From NCBI GenBank assembly GCA_002507565.1, contig MOXJ01000019.1:1-52728 (forward strand): 52,728 nt of DNA. The letters are read 5' to 3'. Of the stretch, positions 1 through 7,199 are shown piece after piece. Made by a program: the position numbers and the translations under genes. The stretch is from Candidatus Reconcilbacillus cellulovorans. GTDB lineage: Bacteria > Bacillota > Bacilli > Paenibacillales > Reconciliibacillaceae. The notes beneath the pieces were generated by a model. It was not told where the DNA came from and made no database searches. It worked only from the letters and a program-made list of their open reading frames with translations. Each line of letters begins with the position of its first letter. Within the stretch, counting starts at the first letter, position 1.

Positions 1-1
1 C

Positions 2-208
2 AACTGCTACGACAACGCCTGCATCGAATCGTTTCACAGCGTACTCAAAAAGGAACTCGTTTATCTGGAAAAGTTCAAGACCCGTAAGGAAGCGCAAAGG
101 AAGATCTTTGAATATATCGAGTTTTTCTACAATCGCAAACGCGTCCATTCGGCGATCGGGTATCTTACAGCCGTTCAATACGAACAAATGTACGATCGTG
201 CTGTGTAA
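2..208 (+). CDS. IS3-family transposase OrfB, C-terminal part (partial, 5' end off window)
   Basis: Frame opens at base 2 and ends with TAA at 206-208. The translated 68 residues begin with the NCYDNACIESFHSVLKKE stretch, the classic DNAxxESFxxxLKxE region around the catalytic Glu of the DDE triad of IS3-family integrase-like transposases, followed by the FxYIEFFYNRKRVHSAIGY segment that ends these proteins. Only the last part of the rve integrase core is present; the first two acidic residues are outside the window. Role: strand transfer during transposition of the element. Identification of the family is firm; whether the element is intact is unknown. Confidence 0.88.
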   Translation, partial: NCYDNACIESFHSVLKKELVYLEKFKTRKEAQRKIFEYIEFFYNRKRVHSAIGYLTAVQYEQMYDRAV

Positions 209-224
209 TTTTCTCGATTCCGGC

Positions 225-249
225 TGTCCAATCTATTGACAGAGGTCCA
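225..249. repeat. Probable right terminal inverted repeat of the IS3-type element
   Basis: The bases 17-41 nt after the transposase stop read CTGTCCAATCTATTGACAGA and finish GGTCCA, the reverse complement of a TGGACC... terminal repeat as found at IS3-family ends. The matching left repeat is outside the window, so the boundary is inferred. Confidence 0.5.
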
Positions 250-250
250 G

Positions 251-343
251 TTCTTACAATACATTGAAGGTGACATAGGCAGCTTTATGCTTGACGGTTT
301 GACCCTTCCTTCTCTAGTGGATGAGACGCTCCAAGCTGTATAA
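251..343 (+). pseudogene. Orphan C-terminal coding fragment next to the IS end
   Basis: An open frame directly abutting the predicted IS end encodes about 30 residues (FLQYIEGDIGSFMLDG, continuing to a TAA at 341-343) with no start codon or ribosome-binding site of its own. The residue mix (acidic/hydrophobic alternation, no low-complexity bias) looks like a genuine protein C-terminus rather than random translation. I read it as the tail of a gene cut by the insertion. The parent family is not recognised, and 30 codons are too few to be certain. The following 200 bp (344-542) hold no gene I can support. Confidence 0.35.
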
Positions 344-542
344 TGTCAGGGGATTGTATAATCCGCTCTTAGGCGTTCACATTAGGTTTCTGAGTTACTT
401 TCATACAGCCCCCTTCCCACTGCCTAGCCTTTCACTTAAGAGCCGCCTATGGAAGTTTAGGCTCGTTATACATGCGAGAATTTTTTTCTGAGAAAAGAGA
501 TAAACTTAACTTTATAGAAATTACATAGGGGAGAGAAGGTTT

Positions 543-1247
543 ATGGCACAGCCTAAGAGATGGCTTGACGAGATAGTTGATGTTCTTCAAAGTTTGGGGG
601 GAATAGGGCATCTTAGCGACATTTATAACGCTATTGAGTCAAGAGGGATAATGAACTTGCATGAGACTTGGCAAGCTTCTGTTAGGAGGACAATCGAATC
701 TCATTCGAGCGATTGTGACGCTTTTTATGGTAAAGAGGATTTATTTTATTCCGTGTTTGGCAAGGGAAAAGGTGTTTGGGGGCTTAGAAATTACGTTCCA
801 TCATATGTAACTACAGAAATTAAGAAAAGTATTAGCAAGGTCGAAGAAAGGGAAGTTGAATATTTTTTAGAGAACGATTCCGAGGAGGCATTTGAAATAT
901 TTCTTGATAGATTTAATTCAGAAGGCAGTCTTATAGTAAAAGAAGGACTTATTAAGATCAGAAAGGCAAGCAAGAAAATCATTGATATGCTAAAAAGTCT
1001 GTATGAAAACAAATGCCAATTGTGTAGAGAAGACTTTTTCTCACAACATGGCGTTTCGATTGTTGAAGCACACCATATTGAATACTTTTCTAAAACACAG
1101 AACCATCATCCAAGTAACATTTTAATTTTATGCCCGAATCATCATAGATTAGTGCACTTGCTTAATGCGACTTTTGATAGAGAACAAAAACAAGTTATAT
1201 ATTCAAATGGTATAAAAGAAAACCTTATGATAAATAAGCATTTGTAA
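543..1247 (+). CDS. HNH endonuclease with N-terminal winged-helix domain
   Basis: A 234-residue protein. Residues 5-85 form a winged-helix module of the HARE-HTH/Mrr-N kind: helices LDEIVDVLQSLGG and LSDIYNAIES, then RRTIESHSSD and the wing motif DLFYSVFGKGKGVWGLR, seen in restriction-type endonucleases. Residues 155-215 are an HNH/McrA-type nuclease: CQLC (zinc-binding pair), EAHHIEYF (His-His catalytic motif), then CPNHHRLVH. It probably binds and cleaves DNA, plausibly as a solitary restriction or defence nuclease; no methylase or partner gene is visible. A strong site GGGGAGAGAAGG precedes the ATG. Base composition is conspicuously AT-rich (about 36% GC by eye) against GC-rich neighbours, and it lies next to an IS remnant: both signs of transfer. 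Confidence 0.82.
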   Translation: MAQPKRWLDEIVDVLQSLGGIGHLSDIYNAIESRGIMNLHETWQASVRRTIESHSSDCDAFYGKEDLFYSVFGKGKGVWGLRNYVPSYVTTEIKKSISKVEEREVEYFLENDSEEAFEIFLDRFNSEGSLIVKEGLIKIRKASKKIIDMLKSLYENKCQLCREDFFSQHGVSIVEAHHIEYFSKTQNHHPSNILILCPNHHRLVHLLNATFDREQKQVIYSNGIKENLMINKHL

Positions 1248-1255
1248 TTTGACTG

Positions 1256-1281
1256 AAAAGAGGGGTTAGATACCCCTCTTT
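1256..1281. terminator. Bidirectional intrinsic terminator between HNH gene and rlmD
   Basis: AAAGAGGGG (1257-1265) and CCCCTCTTT (1273-1281) form a perfect 9-bp stem with loop TTAGATA. The flanking A- and T-runs serve both directions, so it can end the HNH transcript (plus) and the yerC-cbiX-dgkB-rlmD transcript (minus). The plus-strand T-run is short. Confidence 0.75.
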
Positions 1282-1311
1282 ATGATGGTACGCCAATACA
1301 TCTCACCAATC

Positions 1312-2937
1312 TTAGTTTTCTTTCCTCACCAACAGTGAGCAACATTCCACATGCGCCGTCTGCGGAAACATATCGACCGGCTGCACTTCGACCGCGCGAT
1401 ACCCGCCGTCCGCCAGCCGCCGCAAATCCCGCGCCATCGTCGCCGGATCGCACGACACGTACACGACGCGGGCCGGCCGCATCGCGAGCACTGCCTCCAA
1501 CAACTCCGGCGCACACCCCTTGCGCGGCGGGTCGACCACAACCACGTCCGCCCGAACGCCCGCCCGCAGCCACGCCGGCAATATCCGCTCCGCACGGCCG
1601 ACGGCGAACTCCGCATTGCGAATTCCGTTCAGTTCCGCGTTTCGCCGGGCGTCCGCGACCGCTTCCGGCGCCGCCTCGACGCCGAGCACGCGCCCGGCCC
1701 GCCGCGCTAGAAACAGCGAGATCGCGCCCACCCCGCAATACGCGTCGATCACCGTTTCGCCGCCCGCGAGCGAGGCGGATTCGAGCGCCTTTCCGAACAA
1801 CACTTCCGCCTGAACGGGGTTGACCTGAAAAAACGACCGCGCGGAAATCGCAAACCGAAGGCCGCCGATTTCGTCGTACAGCACGTCGCGCCCCCACAAC
1901 ACGCGCGTTTCTTCGCCGTAGACGACCGGCGTCGGCTCTGGCTGGACGTTGTGGCAAAGTCCGACCAGTCCTGGCACCGAGGCGACGATGCGTTCGACCA
2001 GGGCGTCCGCGTTCGGCAGCCGACGCCCGGCGGTGACGAGCGTCACAAGCGTTTCGCCGGTGCGAAAGCCGACGCGCACCGCGATGTGCCGCAAGCCGCC
2101 AATTCCGCCGCCGATTCTACCGCTCGTGCCGCCGCTTGCGCCACCGCGATCGCCGTCGCCGGCCGGGCCGGCAAAACCGGGGCGGCCTGCATGATCAAGA
2201 CGACCTGCATGGCCAAGACGGCCGACGCCCCCGCCGCGAGCGACGTTCCCGCCGGCGACGTTTTCACCGTAACCGCCGTCCGCAACGATCCCGCTCCGAC
2301 GCTCCCCGCGCCCTTCCGGCCGATAAGCCCGCACGCCGCACGCCTCGGCCGCCCGGACGACCGCTCGAACCGCCGCTTCCGCCGCCGGATGCAAAAGGCC
2401 GCACCGGTCGAACGGGACGACCCGATGCGTGCCCGCCGCGTAAAAGCCGGCGACGAGGCGGCCGTTTTCCTCGCCGACGGGCACTTGCGCGTGGTTGCGG
2501 TAACGCCATGGGTCGGCCATCCCGATCGTCGGCCGCACGATCGCCGGATCGATCCGCCCGATCCGCTCCAGCGCGTCCGCGACTCGCCGCCGTTTCCATT
2601 CGAGCTGGGCCGCGTACGACAAATGCTGAAGCCGGCACCCGCCGCAAGCGCCGAACACCGGGCACGGCGGCGTCCGCCGCTCCGGCGACGGCTCCACGAC
2701 TTCCACCAGCTCGGCGAAACCGTACCGCCGGCCGACTTCGCGCACGCGGACGAGTACCTGCTCCCCGGGCAATGCGCCGGGTACGAACAGCGTGTATCCG
2801 TCCACGCGGGCCACGCCTTCCCCGTCGCTGCCGAGGCCGACCGTCACGGCTTCCGCGACGTCGCCCGGGCGAACGGGCGGAAGCCGCTGTTCCGGCGATT
2901 CCGCATCGCCCGACAACGTTTCGCCCTTCTCACCCAT
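1312..2937 (-). CDS. rlmD: 23S rRNA (uracil-5-)-methyltransferase, RumA/RlmD (RlmCD-type)
   Basis: SAM-dependent m5U methyltransferase of 23S rRNA; 541 residues against about 430-460 usual. An N-terminal TRAM domain (about 23-85) is followed by iron-sulfur cysteines C92, C98, C101 and C179 (PCPVFGACGGC and DRCG). The Rossmann core has DAYCGVGAIS (398-407), VVDPPRKGC (468-475) and the catalytic VSCDP Cys at 496. All functional residues are present. The excess length is a Gly/Arg/Ala-rich insertion, residues about 206-283, lying between the central and catalytic domains; its reverse strand is also open. The ATG overlaps the end of dgkB by 8 nt, so it is translationally coupled as the last gene of a four-gene unit. 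In Firmicutes the single RlmCD enzyme modifies both U747 and U1939; which sites this one uses cannot be told from sequence alone. Confidence 0.9.
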   Translation of the reverse strand: MGEKGETLSGDAESPEQRLPPVRPGDVAEAVTVGLGSDGEGVARVDGYTLFVPGALPGEQVLVRVREVGRRYGFAELVEVVEPSPERRTPPCPVFGACGGCRLQHLSYAAQLEWKRRRVADALERIGRIDPAIVRPTIGMADPWRYRNHAQVPVGEENGRLVAGFYAAGTHRVVPFDRCGLLHPAAEAAVRAVVRAAEACGVRAYRPEGRGERRSGIVADGGYGENVAGGNVARGGGVGRLGHAGRLDHAGRPGFAGPAGDGDRGGASGGTSGRIGGGIGGLRHIAVRVGFRTGETLVTLVTAGRRLPNADALVERIVASVPGLVGLCHNVQPEPTPVVYGEETRVLWGRDVLYDEIGGLRFAISARSFFQVNPVQAEVLFGKALESASLAGGETVIDAYCGVGAISLFLARRAGRVLGVEAAPEAVADARRNAELNGIRNAEFAVGRAERILPAWLRAGVRADVVVVDPPRKGCAPELLEAVLAMRPARVVYVSCDPATMARDLRRLADGGYRAVEVQPVDMFPQTAHVECCSLLVRKEN

Positions 2938-3850
2938 CGCGCAGACACCCCGGCTTCGCGTTCGGATTGACGATCACGTCGAGATGGCGCGGCAGCACCG
3001 AGATCGTGCAGGGCAGCGTCCCGCCGAACTCGCCGTCGAGATTGAGCTGCACGTGATCCGGCGACACGATCTGCAACCGGTCGGCGCGAAAATGCACGAG
3101 ATGCGGATCGCCGAGATGCTCGCCGCGCAGCGCCAGCGACACGACGCGCAAAAAATCGGCCAGATTGCACTTTTTCAACAAAAACACGTCGAGCATGCCG
3201 TCGCGGATGCTCGCGTCCGGCGCCAGCCGCTCGAACCCGGCGACCGAATTGCTGTTGCAGACGAGAAACAGCATGACGACTTCGCGAAAGCGGCGGTCGC
3301 CCGCCTCCACGTCGACCGTGATCGGCCGCAGGCGCGGCAGTTTTTCCAACCCCTTGACGTAATAGGCGAGCTGGCCGATCGCCGTTTTCAGCCGGATCGG
3401 CACTTCGTACGTCAGCTCGGTCAGGGAGCCGCCGCCGGCGATATTCAGAAAATACCGGTCGTTCACCTTGCCGATGTCGATCGCCAGCGTACGGCCGCCG
3501 ACGATGACGTCGCAGGCGCGGTCCCAGCGGCGGGGAATGCCGAGCGCCCGCGCGAAATCGTTGGTCGTGCCGAGCGGCAAAATGCCGAGCGGCGGCCGGC
3601 CGGACTTTTCCGCCAGGCCGTTGACGACTTCGTGCAGCGTGCCGTCGCCGCCGGCGGCGATAACGACGTCGAAACCGCGCTCGACGGCAATCGCCGCCGC
3701 CTGCGCCGCGTCGCCTTCCCCGCGGGTGGCGTGCGTGGATACTTCCAGCCCGCCGCGCTCCAGCCGGTCCAAAATATCGGGCAGCCGACGCCGCACCGTT
3801 TCGCGACCCGACGTCGGGTTATAGATCAGTCTCGCACGCTTGACGTTCAA
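2930..3850 (-). CDS. dgkB: Diacylglycerol/lipid kinase, DgkB/YegS family
   Basis: Soluble lipid kinase that phosphorylates diacylglycerol (returning DAG from lipoteichoic-acid synthesis to phosphatidic acid) or a related lipid. The 306-residue protein begins RARLIYNPTSGRE, has the family ATP-binding motif AAGGDGTLHEV (GGDGT 67-71) and LPLGTTNDFAR (92-101), then the all-beta C-terminal domain. I chose the TTG at 3850: it has GGAGGAG 6 nt upstream and overlaps the cbiX stop (TTGA), whereas the longer open frame upstream is antisense-like sequence within cbiX. Downstream it overlaps rlmD by 8 nt, so cbiX, dgkB and rlmD form a tightly coupled unit. Substrate assignment to DAG is by family resemblance. 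Confidence 0.88.
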   Translation of the reverse strand: MNVKRARLIYNPTSGRETVRRRLPDILDRLERGGLEVSTHATRGEGDAAQAAAIAVERGFDVVIAAGGDGTLHEVVNGLAEKSGRPPLGILPLGTTNDFARALGIPRRWDRACDVIVGGRTLAIDIGKVNDRYFLNIAGGGSLTELTYEVPIRLKTAIGQLAYYVKGLEKLPRLRPITVDVEAGDRRFREVVMLFLVCNSNSVAGFERLAPDASIRDGMLDVFLLKKCNLADFLRVVSLALRGEHLGDPHLVHFRADRLQIVSPDHVQLNLDGEFGGTLPCTISVLPRHLDVIVNPNAKPGCLRDG

Positions 3851-4617
3851 GCCGACTCCTCCAGGCCTTGTTCGATCGTTCGCTCTAGCCAGCGCGTCAT
3901 CAGCGGATGCGGCAACAGCGCGCACGACCGGTAGCGGTGCGGGTACGCGGCCAATTTCTCGGGCAGCGCATGCCGCGTAAAATATCCCTCGCTCAGAAAA
4001 AGCGGCGCGACCAGCACGTCGCATCCGGGGCACGCGCGCGCCAGCCGCTCCATCGCCTCGCCGATACGGTCCGGCAACATCGTCGCGAAATCCGCCGCCG
4101 CAAACCCGGCCAGACGCCGCACGCGCTCCGCCAATGCCGACAGTTCCGCGCGCCACAGCCGATCGAGCGGTTCTACCGCCTGGCCGTGGCCGACGAGAAG
4201 CAGCGCCTCCCGAGCCGGATCGACGGACAGCGGCCGGATTTTATCGAAGATCACGGCGGCGACGTCCGGATCGTCGCCGATCGGCCGGCCGAACCGGACG
4301 CGCGCGCGGACGCGAAACGGCTCAAGATCCGTCGGCACCGCCGGCGCCGGACGCGCGCCGAACGCCCAGGCGATCTCGTCGACGTGTCCGCTGCCCGACG
4401 AGACGAACAGCGGCACGACGAGCATGTCGGTTACGCCCTGCGCTTCCAGCCGATCGATGCCGTCCTGGATAAGCCGCCCCTCGACCAGCTCAAGAAAAGC
4501 GCCGCATATCGCGACGCCTTCCGGTACCCGCGCCGCGGCCACCGTCTCGTCGACGACCCGCACCCATGCTCCGTCGCGCGAGCCGTGACTGACGACCAGC
4601 ACACCGCGTTTGGCCAC
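3847..4617 (-). CDS. Sirohydrochlorin chelatase / CbiX-type tetrapyrrole chelatase
   Basis: Two-repeat class II chelatase of 256 residues that would insert Co2+ or Fe2+ into sirohydrochlorin. The N-terminal repeat has VVSHGSRD (His11) and SSGSGHVDEIAW (His78), the metal-handling histidines of CbiX/SirB. The C-terminal repeat starts at about 138 with LLLVGHGQAVEP (His144) and ends with PLFLSEGYFTRHALPEKL. No other cobalamin or siroheme gene is near; it instead sits in a unit with yerC, dgkB and rlmD, so the metal and pathway cannot be inferred from neighbours. GTG start at 4617 with AAAGGAGG at good spacing; the stop overlaps the dgkB start. Confidence 0.85.
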   Translation of the reverse strand: MAKRGVLVVSHGSRDGAWVRVVDETVAAARVPEGVAICGAFLELVEGRLIQDGIDRLEAQGVTDMLVVPLFVSSGSGHVDEIAWAFGARPAPAVPTDLEPFRVRARVRFGRPIGDDPDVAAVIFDKIRPLSVDPAREALLLVGHGQAVEPLDRLWRAELSALAERVRRLAGFAAADFATMLPDRIGEAMERLARACPGCDVLVAPLFLSEGYFTRHALPEKLAAYPHRYRSCALLPHPLMTRWLERTIEQGLEESA

Positions 4618-4644
4618 CGCGCTTCCTCCTTTCGTCCGACCGCT

Positions 4645-4935
4645 TCAGCGCCCGAGCCGGTCGAGCGCCATGCTGTACCCGTCGTTGCCGTAATGAAGAC
4701 AACGCTTCACACGCGCGATCGTCGCCGTGCTCGCGCCCGTCTCGGCTTCGATCTGGCTGTACGTATAGCCTTTCCGCAACAGACGGGCGACTTCCAACCG
4801 CTGCGACAACGCTTGAATTTCGTTGACCGTGCACAGGTCATCAAAAAAAATATAACACTCCTCGACGTTTTTCAACGTGAGAATCGCCTCGAACAATTGG
4901 TCGATCGTCTTATCGTTGAGTTTTTTCAACTGCAT
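4645..4935 (-). CDS. yerC: TrpR-related protein YerC/YecD
   Basis: Small DNA-binding protein of the TrpR-like superfamily. The 96 residues starting MQLKKLNDKTIDQLFEAI match the YerC/YecD family through the acidic EECYIFFDDLCT segment and the helix-turn-helix IEAETGASTATIARVKRCL. The ATG at 4935 has GAGGGGG 8 nt upstream; an alternative ATG 12 codons earlier lacks a clear site. First gene of the yerC-cbiX-dgkB-rlmD unit (27 bp to cbiX). The family's regulon is poorly defined in general, so no target is assigned. Confidence 0.88.
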   Translation of the reverse strand: MQLKKLNDKTIDQLFEAILTLKNVEECYIFFDDLCTVNEIQALSQRLEVARLLRKGYTYSQIEAETGASTATIARVKRCLHYGNDGYSMALDRLGR

Positions 4936-5064
4936 GCCGGCAACCCCCTCTTTCGGCTTTTCGGGCTGCATCGCTTCGCTGCTTCATTTCGACGGCGGAG
5001 AGTCGGATTCCTGCTTTACTCTTTTAAAATTTTTCCGCTGCGTCGGACGAAAATGAGGAAAATC

Positions 5065-5092
5065 GGGCGGACGCCCGGCCGGACGTCCGCCC
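5065..5092. other. Strong GC hairpin in the yerC / 5151 divergent intergenic region
   Basis: GGGCGGACG (5065-5073) pairs perfectly with CGTCCGCCC (5084-5092) around a CCCGGCCGGA loop. On the minus strand it is followed by GATTTTCCTCATTTTCG, a weak T-rich tail. It could block minus-strand read-through from the purine operon toward yerC, or be an element of the divergent promoter region. No convincing sigma-A promoter is visible beside it. Confidence 0.4.
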
Positions 5093-5150
5093 GCCGACAT
5101 ACGATGCTACCGAAATCTCCCGAATCCCGAACAAAGGATCGTGAACGACC

Positions 5151-5678
5151 ATGACGCTCGCCCAACCGCCGTCCGATCCGGCGGGCGCATCGCTTCCCGC
5201 GGCCTACGACCCGTTCTGGCCAGCTTTGCCCGCCCCCGCCCAGCCGCCGACACCCTGGGAGGCGTTCGGCGCTGATGCGGCGATGGGCTGGCCCGGTGCG
5301 GCGGCACCGGCCAAATCGCCTTTGCTTCCGTTCGGCCTCGGCAATTTCAGCCTCAAAGACTTGCAGGCGCTGGTCAACCGGATGGGCGGGATTCCCGGTA
5401 TTCTGGACAAAATCGGGAAAGCACAAAAACTGATGCAAACCCTCTCGCAAATGGCGCCGATGATGAAACTGCTCGTCCGGACATTCGCCGGCAAGAGCGG
5501 CTCCGGCGACGCCGCCGCCAATCCGCGCCGTACCCGGCGACGCAAAAAGCGCAGACGCCCAGCCGCCTACGGCCGTCGCATGAGCCGGCGGAAACGCTTC
5601 AAACGCAGCCGCATGCCGTCCGGTTCCCGGCGGAGGCGTTACCGCAGAAGGCGCAGACGGCGCAAGAAACGCCCGTGA
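5151..5678 (+). CDS. Hypothetical protein with conserved central helix and poly-Arg/Lys tail
   Basis: 175 residues in three parts. Residues 1-60 are Pro/Ala-rich (PALPAPAQPPTPW). Residues 63-107 form a compact amphipathic helical region (NFSLKDLQALVNRMGGIPGI, then IGKAQKLMQTLSQMAPMMKL). Residues 123-175 are overwhelmingly Arg/Lys, ending [16 protein letters not shown]. There is no signal peptide or membrane segment. Proteins with this NFSLKDLQ...MGGI...QMAPMMKLL helix plus basic tail occur in Paenibacillaceae, and I recall them carrying unreliable labels; no function is established. The tail predicts binding to nucleic acid or another polyanion. AAAGGA precedes the ATG; the gene is monocistronic, divergent from yerC and convergent with the pur operon. 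The tail is in the same frame throughout, so it is not an obvious frameshift. Confidence 0.65.
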   Translation: MTLAQPPSDPAGASLPAAYDPFWPALPAPAQPPTPWEAFGADAAMGWPGAAAPAKSPLLPFGLGNFSLKDLQALVNRMGGIPGILDKIGKAQKLMQTLSQMAPMMKLLVRTFAGKSGSGDAAANPRRTRRRKKRRRPAAYGRRMSRRKRFKRSRMPSGSRRRRYRRRRRRRKKRP

Positions 5679-5715
5679 AAAAGACGCCTGCGAAAGCCGA
5701 CCGAAGACGCAAATC

Positions 5716-5742
5716 GGCGGCTGCTTTATCGTCGCAGCCGCC
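5716..5742. terminator. Hairpin between 5151-5678 and purD, possible convergent terminator
   Basis: GGCGGCTGC (5716-5724) and GCAGCCGCC (5734-5742) form a perfect 9-bp stem with loop TTTATCGTC. It lies between two convergent genes. T-runs are poor on both sides (GATTTGCG on minus, TTGCCG on plus), so efficiency is uncertain. Confidence 0.5.
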
Positions 5743-5820
5743 TTGCCGTGCCTTGACTTGCAGCCGTCCCCGCAACCGAACGCTCTCCGGACGCTTTCCG
5801 GACACTTTCGCGTCCCGTCG

Positions 5821-7089
5821 TCAGCGCGCCGCTTCCAGCGCCCGGCGCGCGATGTCGGTGCGGTAGTGCATGCCGTCGAACCGAATGTGCGCGAGTTGCT
5901 CGTATGCTTTCGCCCGCGCCTCAGCGATCGTGGCGCCGAGCGCCGTGACGCCGAGCACGCGGCCGCCGCTGGTGACGATCCGGTCGCCATCGCGCGCGGT
6001 GCCGGCATGGAACACGATCGCGTCGCGGACGCGGTCGATCCCTTCGATCGGGACGCCCTTACGGTAATCGCCGGGATAACCGGCGGAAGCGGCGATGACG
6101 CATACCGCCGCCTTGTCGCTCCAGCGGATGTCCGCGCGGTCGAGCCTGCCCTCGACGACGGCGAGCAGGACGTCGAGCAGATCCGATTCCAGAAGCGGCA
6201 GCACGACCTGCGCTTCCGGGTCGCCGAACCGCGAATTGAACTCGACGACTTTCGGCCCGTCGGCCGTGACCATGAGCCCGGCATACAGCACGCCGCGAAA
6301 TGGCCGGCCTTCGGCGACCATCGCCTTCGCGGTCGGCTTGATGATGCGTTCGACCGCCTCGCGGACGACCGATTCCGGAATGTGGGGCAGCGGCGCGTAC
6401 GTGCCCATGCCGCCCGTATTCGGCCCGCGGTCGCCGTCGAACACCGGCTTGTGGTCCTGCGCCGGCACCATCGGCCGCACCGTTTCGCCGTCGACGAACG
6501 ACAGGATGGACATTTCCTGTCCTTCCATGAACTCCTCGATCACGACGCGGTCGCCGGAGGCGCCGAATACGCGCTCGACCATCGCCCGCCGCAGCGCCTC
6601 GACCGCTTCTTCCCGCGTGCGGGCGACGACGACGCCTTTGCCCGCCGCCAGGCCGTCGGCCTTGATCACGATCGGCAGCGGCCGGCTTTCGACGTACGCC
6701 AGCGCGTCCTCGTAGCGGTCGAACGTTTCGTAGGCGGCAGTCGGGATGCCGTATTTTTTGAGCAATCCTTTCATAAATACCTTACTCGACTCGATCTCGG
6801 CAGCTGCGCGGTTCGGCCCGAACACCGCCAGCCCGCGCGCCTCGAGCGCGTCGACGATACCGGCGCCAAGCGGATCGTCCGGGCCGACGACGACGAGGTC
6901 GATGCGACGCTCGAGCGCGAATCGGGCGATGTCGTCGAAACGGTTTTCGGCGATCGGCGCGCATTCGGCGAGTTCGGCGATGCCGGCGTTGCCCGGCGCG
7001 CAATACAGGCGGCGGACCTTCGGGCTTTTGGCCAACGCCCAGACGATCGCGTGTTCCCGACCGCCGCGGCCGATGACGAGAACGTTCAC
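5821..7089 (-). CDS. purD: Phosphoribosylamine--glycine ligase (GAR synthetase)
   Basis: Second step of IMP synthesis: joins glycine to phosphoribosylamine with ATP. At 422 residues it is full length. It opens with the PurD N-domain MNVLVIGRGGREHA, has the ATP-grasp region (PIVIKADGLAAGKGVV at about 135-150) and the signature RFGDPEAQVVLPLL around 287-300, and ends with the GARS C-domain. GTG start at 7089 with AAAGGAG about 11 nt upstream. It is the last gene of the purine operon; 110 nt separate it from purH. Contains all expected motifs, nothing unusual. Confidence 0.97.
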   Translation of the reverse strand: MNVLVIGRGGREHAIVWALAKSPKVRRLYCAPGNAGIAELAECAPIAENRFDDIARFALERRIDLVVVGPDDPLGAGIVDALEARGLAVFGPNRAAAEIESSKVFMKGLLKKYGIPTAAYETFDRYEDALAYVESRPLPIVIKADGLAAGKGVVVARTREEAVEALRRAMVERVFGASGDRVVIEEFMEGQEMSILSFVDGETVRPMVPAQDHKPVFDGDRGPNTGGMGTYAPLPHIPESVVREAVERIIKPTAKAMVAEGRPFRGVLYAGLMVTADGPKVVEFNSRFGDPEAQVVLPLLESDLLDVLLAVVEGRLDRADIRWSDKAAVCVIAASAGYPGDYRKGVPIEGIDRVRDAIVFHAGTARDGDRIVTSGGRVLGVTALGATIAEARAKAYEQLAHIRFDGMHYRTDIARRALEAAR

Positions 7090-7199
7090 GTCGCGTTTCT
7101 CCTTTCCGCATGTTGGATTCGGCGGCGCACGGCTTCGGCGCAGTGCCGCGCAAAGCCGCGAAAGGCCGCACGAACGTTTCGCAGCGTTCTTTCACGCCG

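Larger units (their letters stand above)
1..249 (+). mobile_element. IS3-family insertion sequence, 3' remnant
   Basis: The window opens inside an insertion sequence. It contains the last 68 codons of the transposase and then a short AT-rich tail ending in a terminal-repeat-like sequence at about 225-249 (reads inward from its end as TGGACCTCTGTCAATAGATT). The left end lies outside the window, so completeness cannot be judged. An orphan coding fragment starts immediately after the predicted end, as expected if the element interrupted a gene. Confidence 0.75.

Noticed and set aside
1335-2970. Several long plus-strand frames opposite rlmD
   Set aside because: Arg/Pro-rich translations with no motif or ribosome site; antisense shadows.
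5016-6284. Minus-strand open frame of over 400 codons spanning the purD end and the 5151 gene
   Set aside because: It is the shifted shadow of purD and of the basic protein gene; no motif, no start signal.
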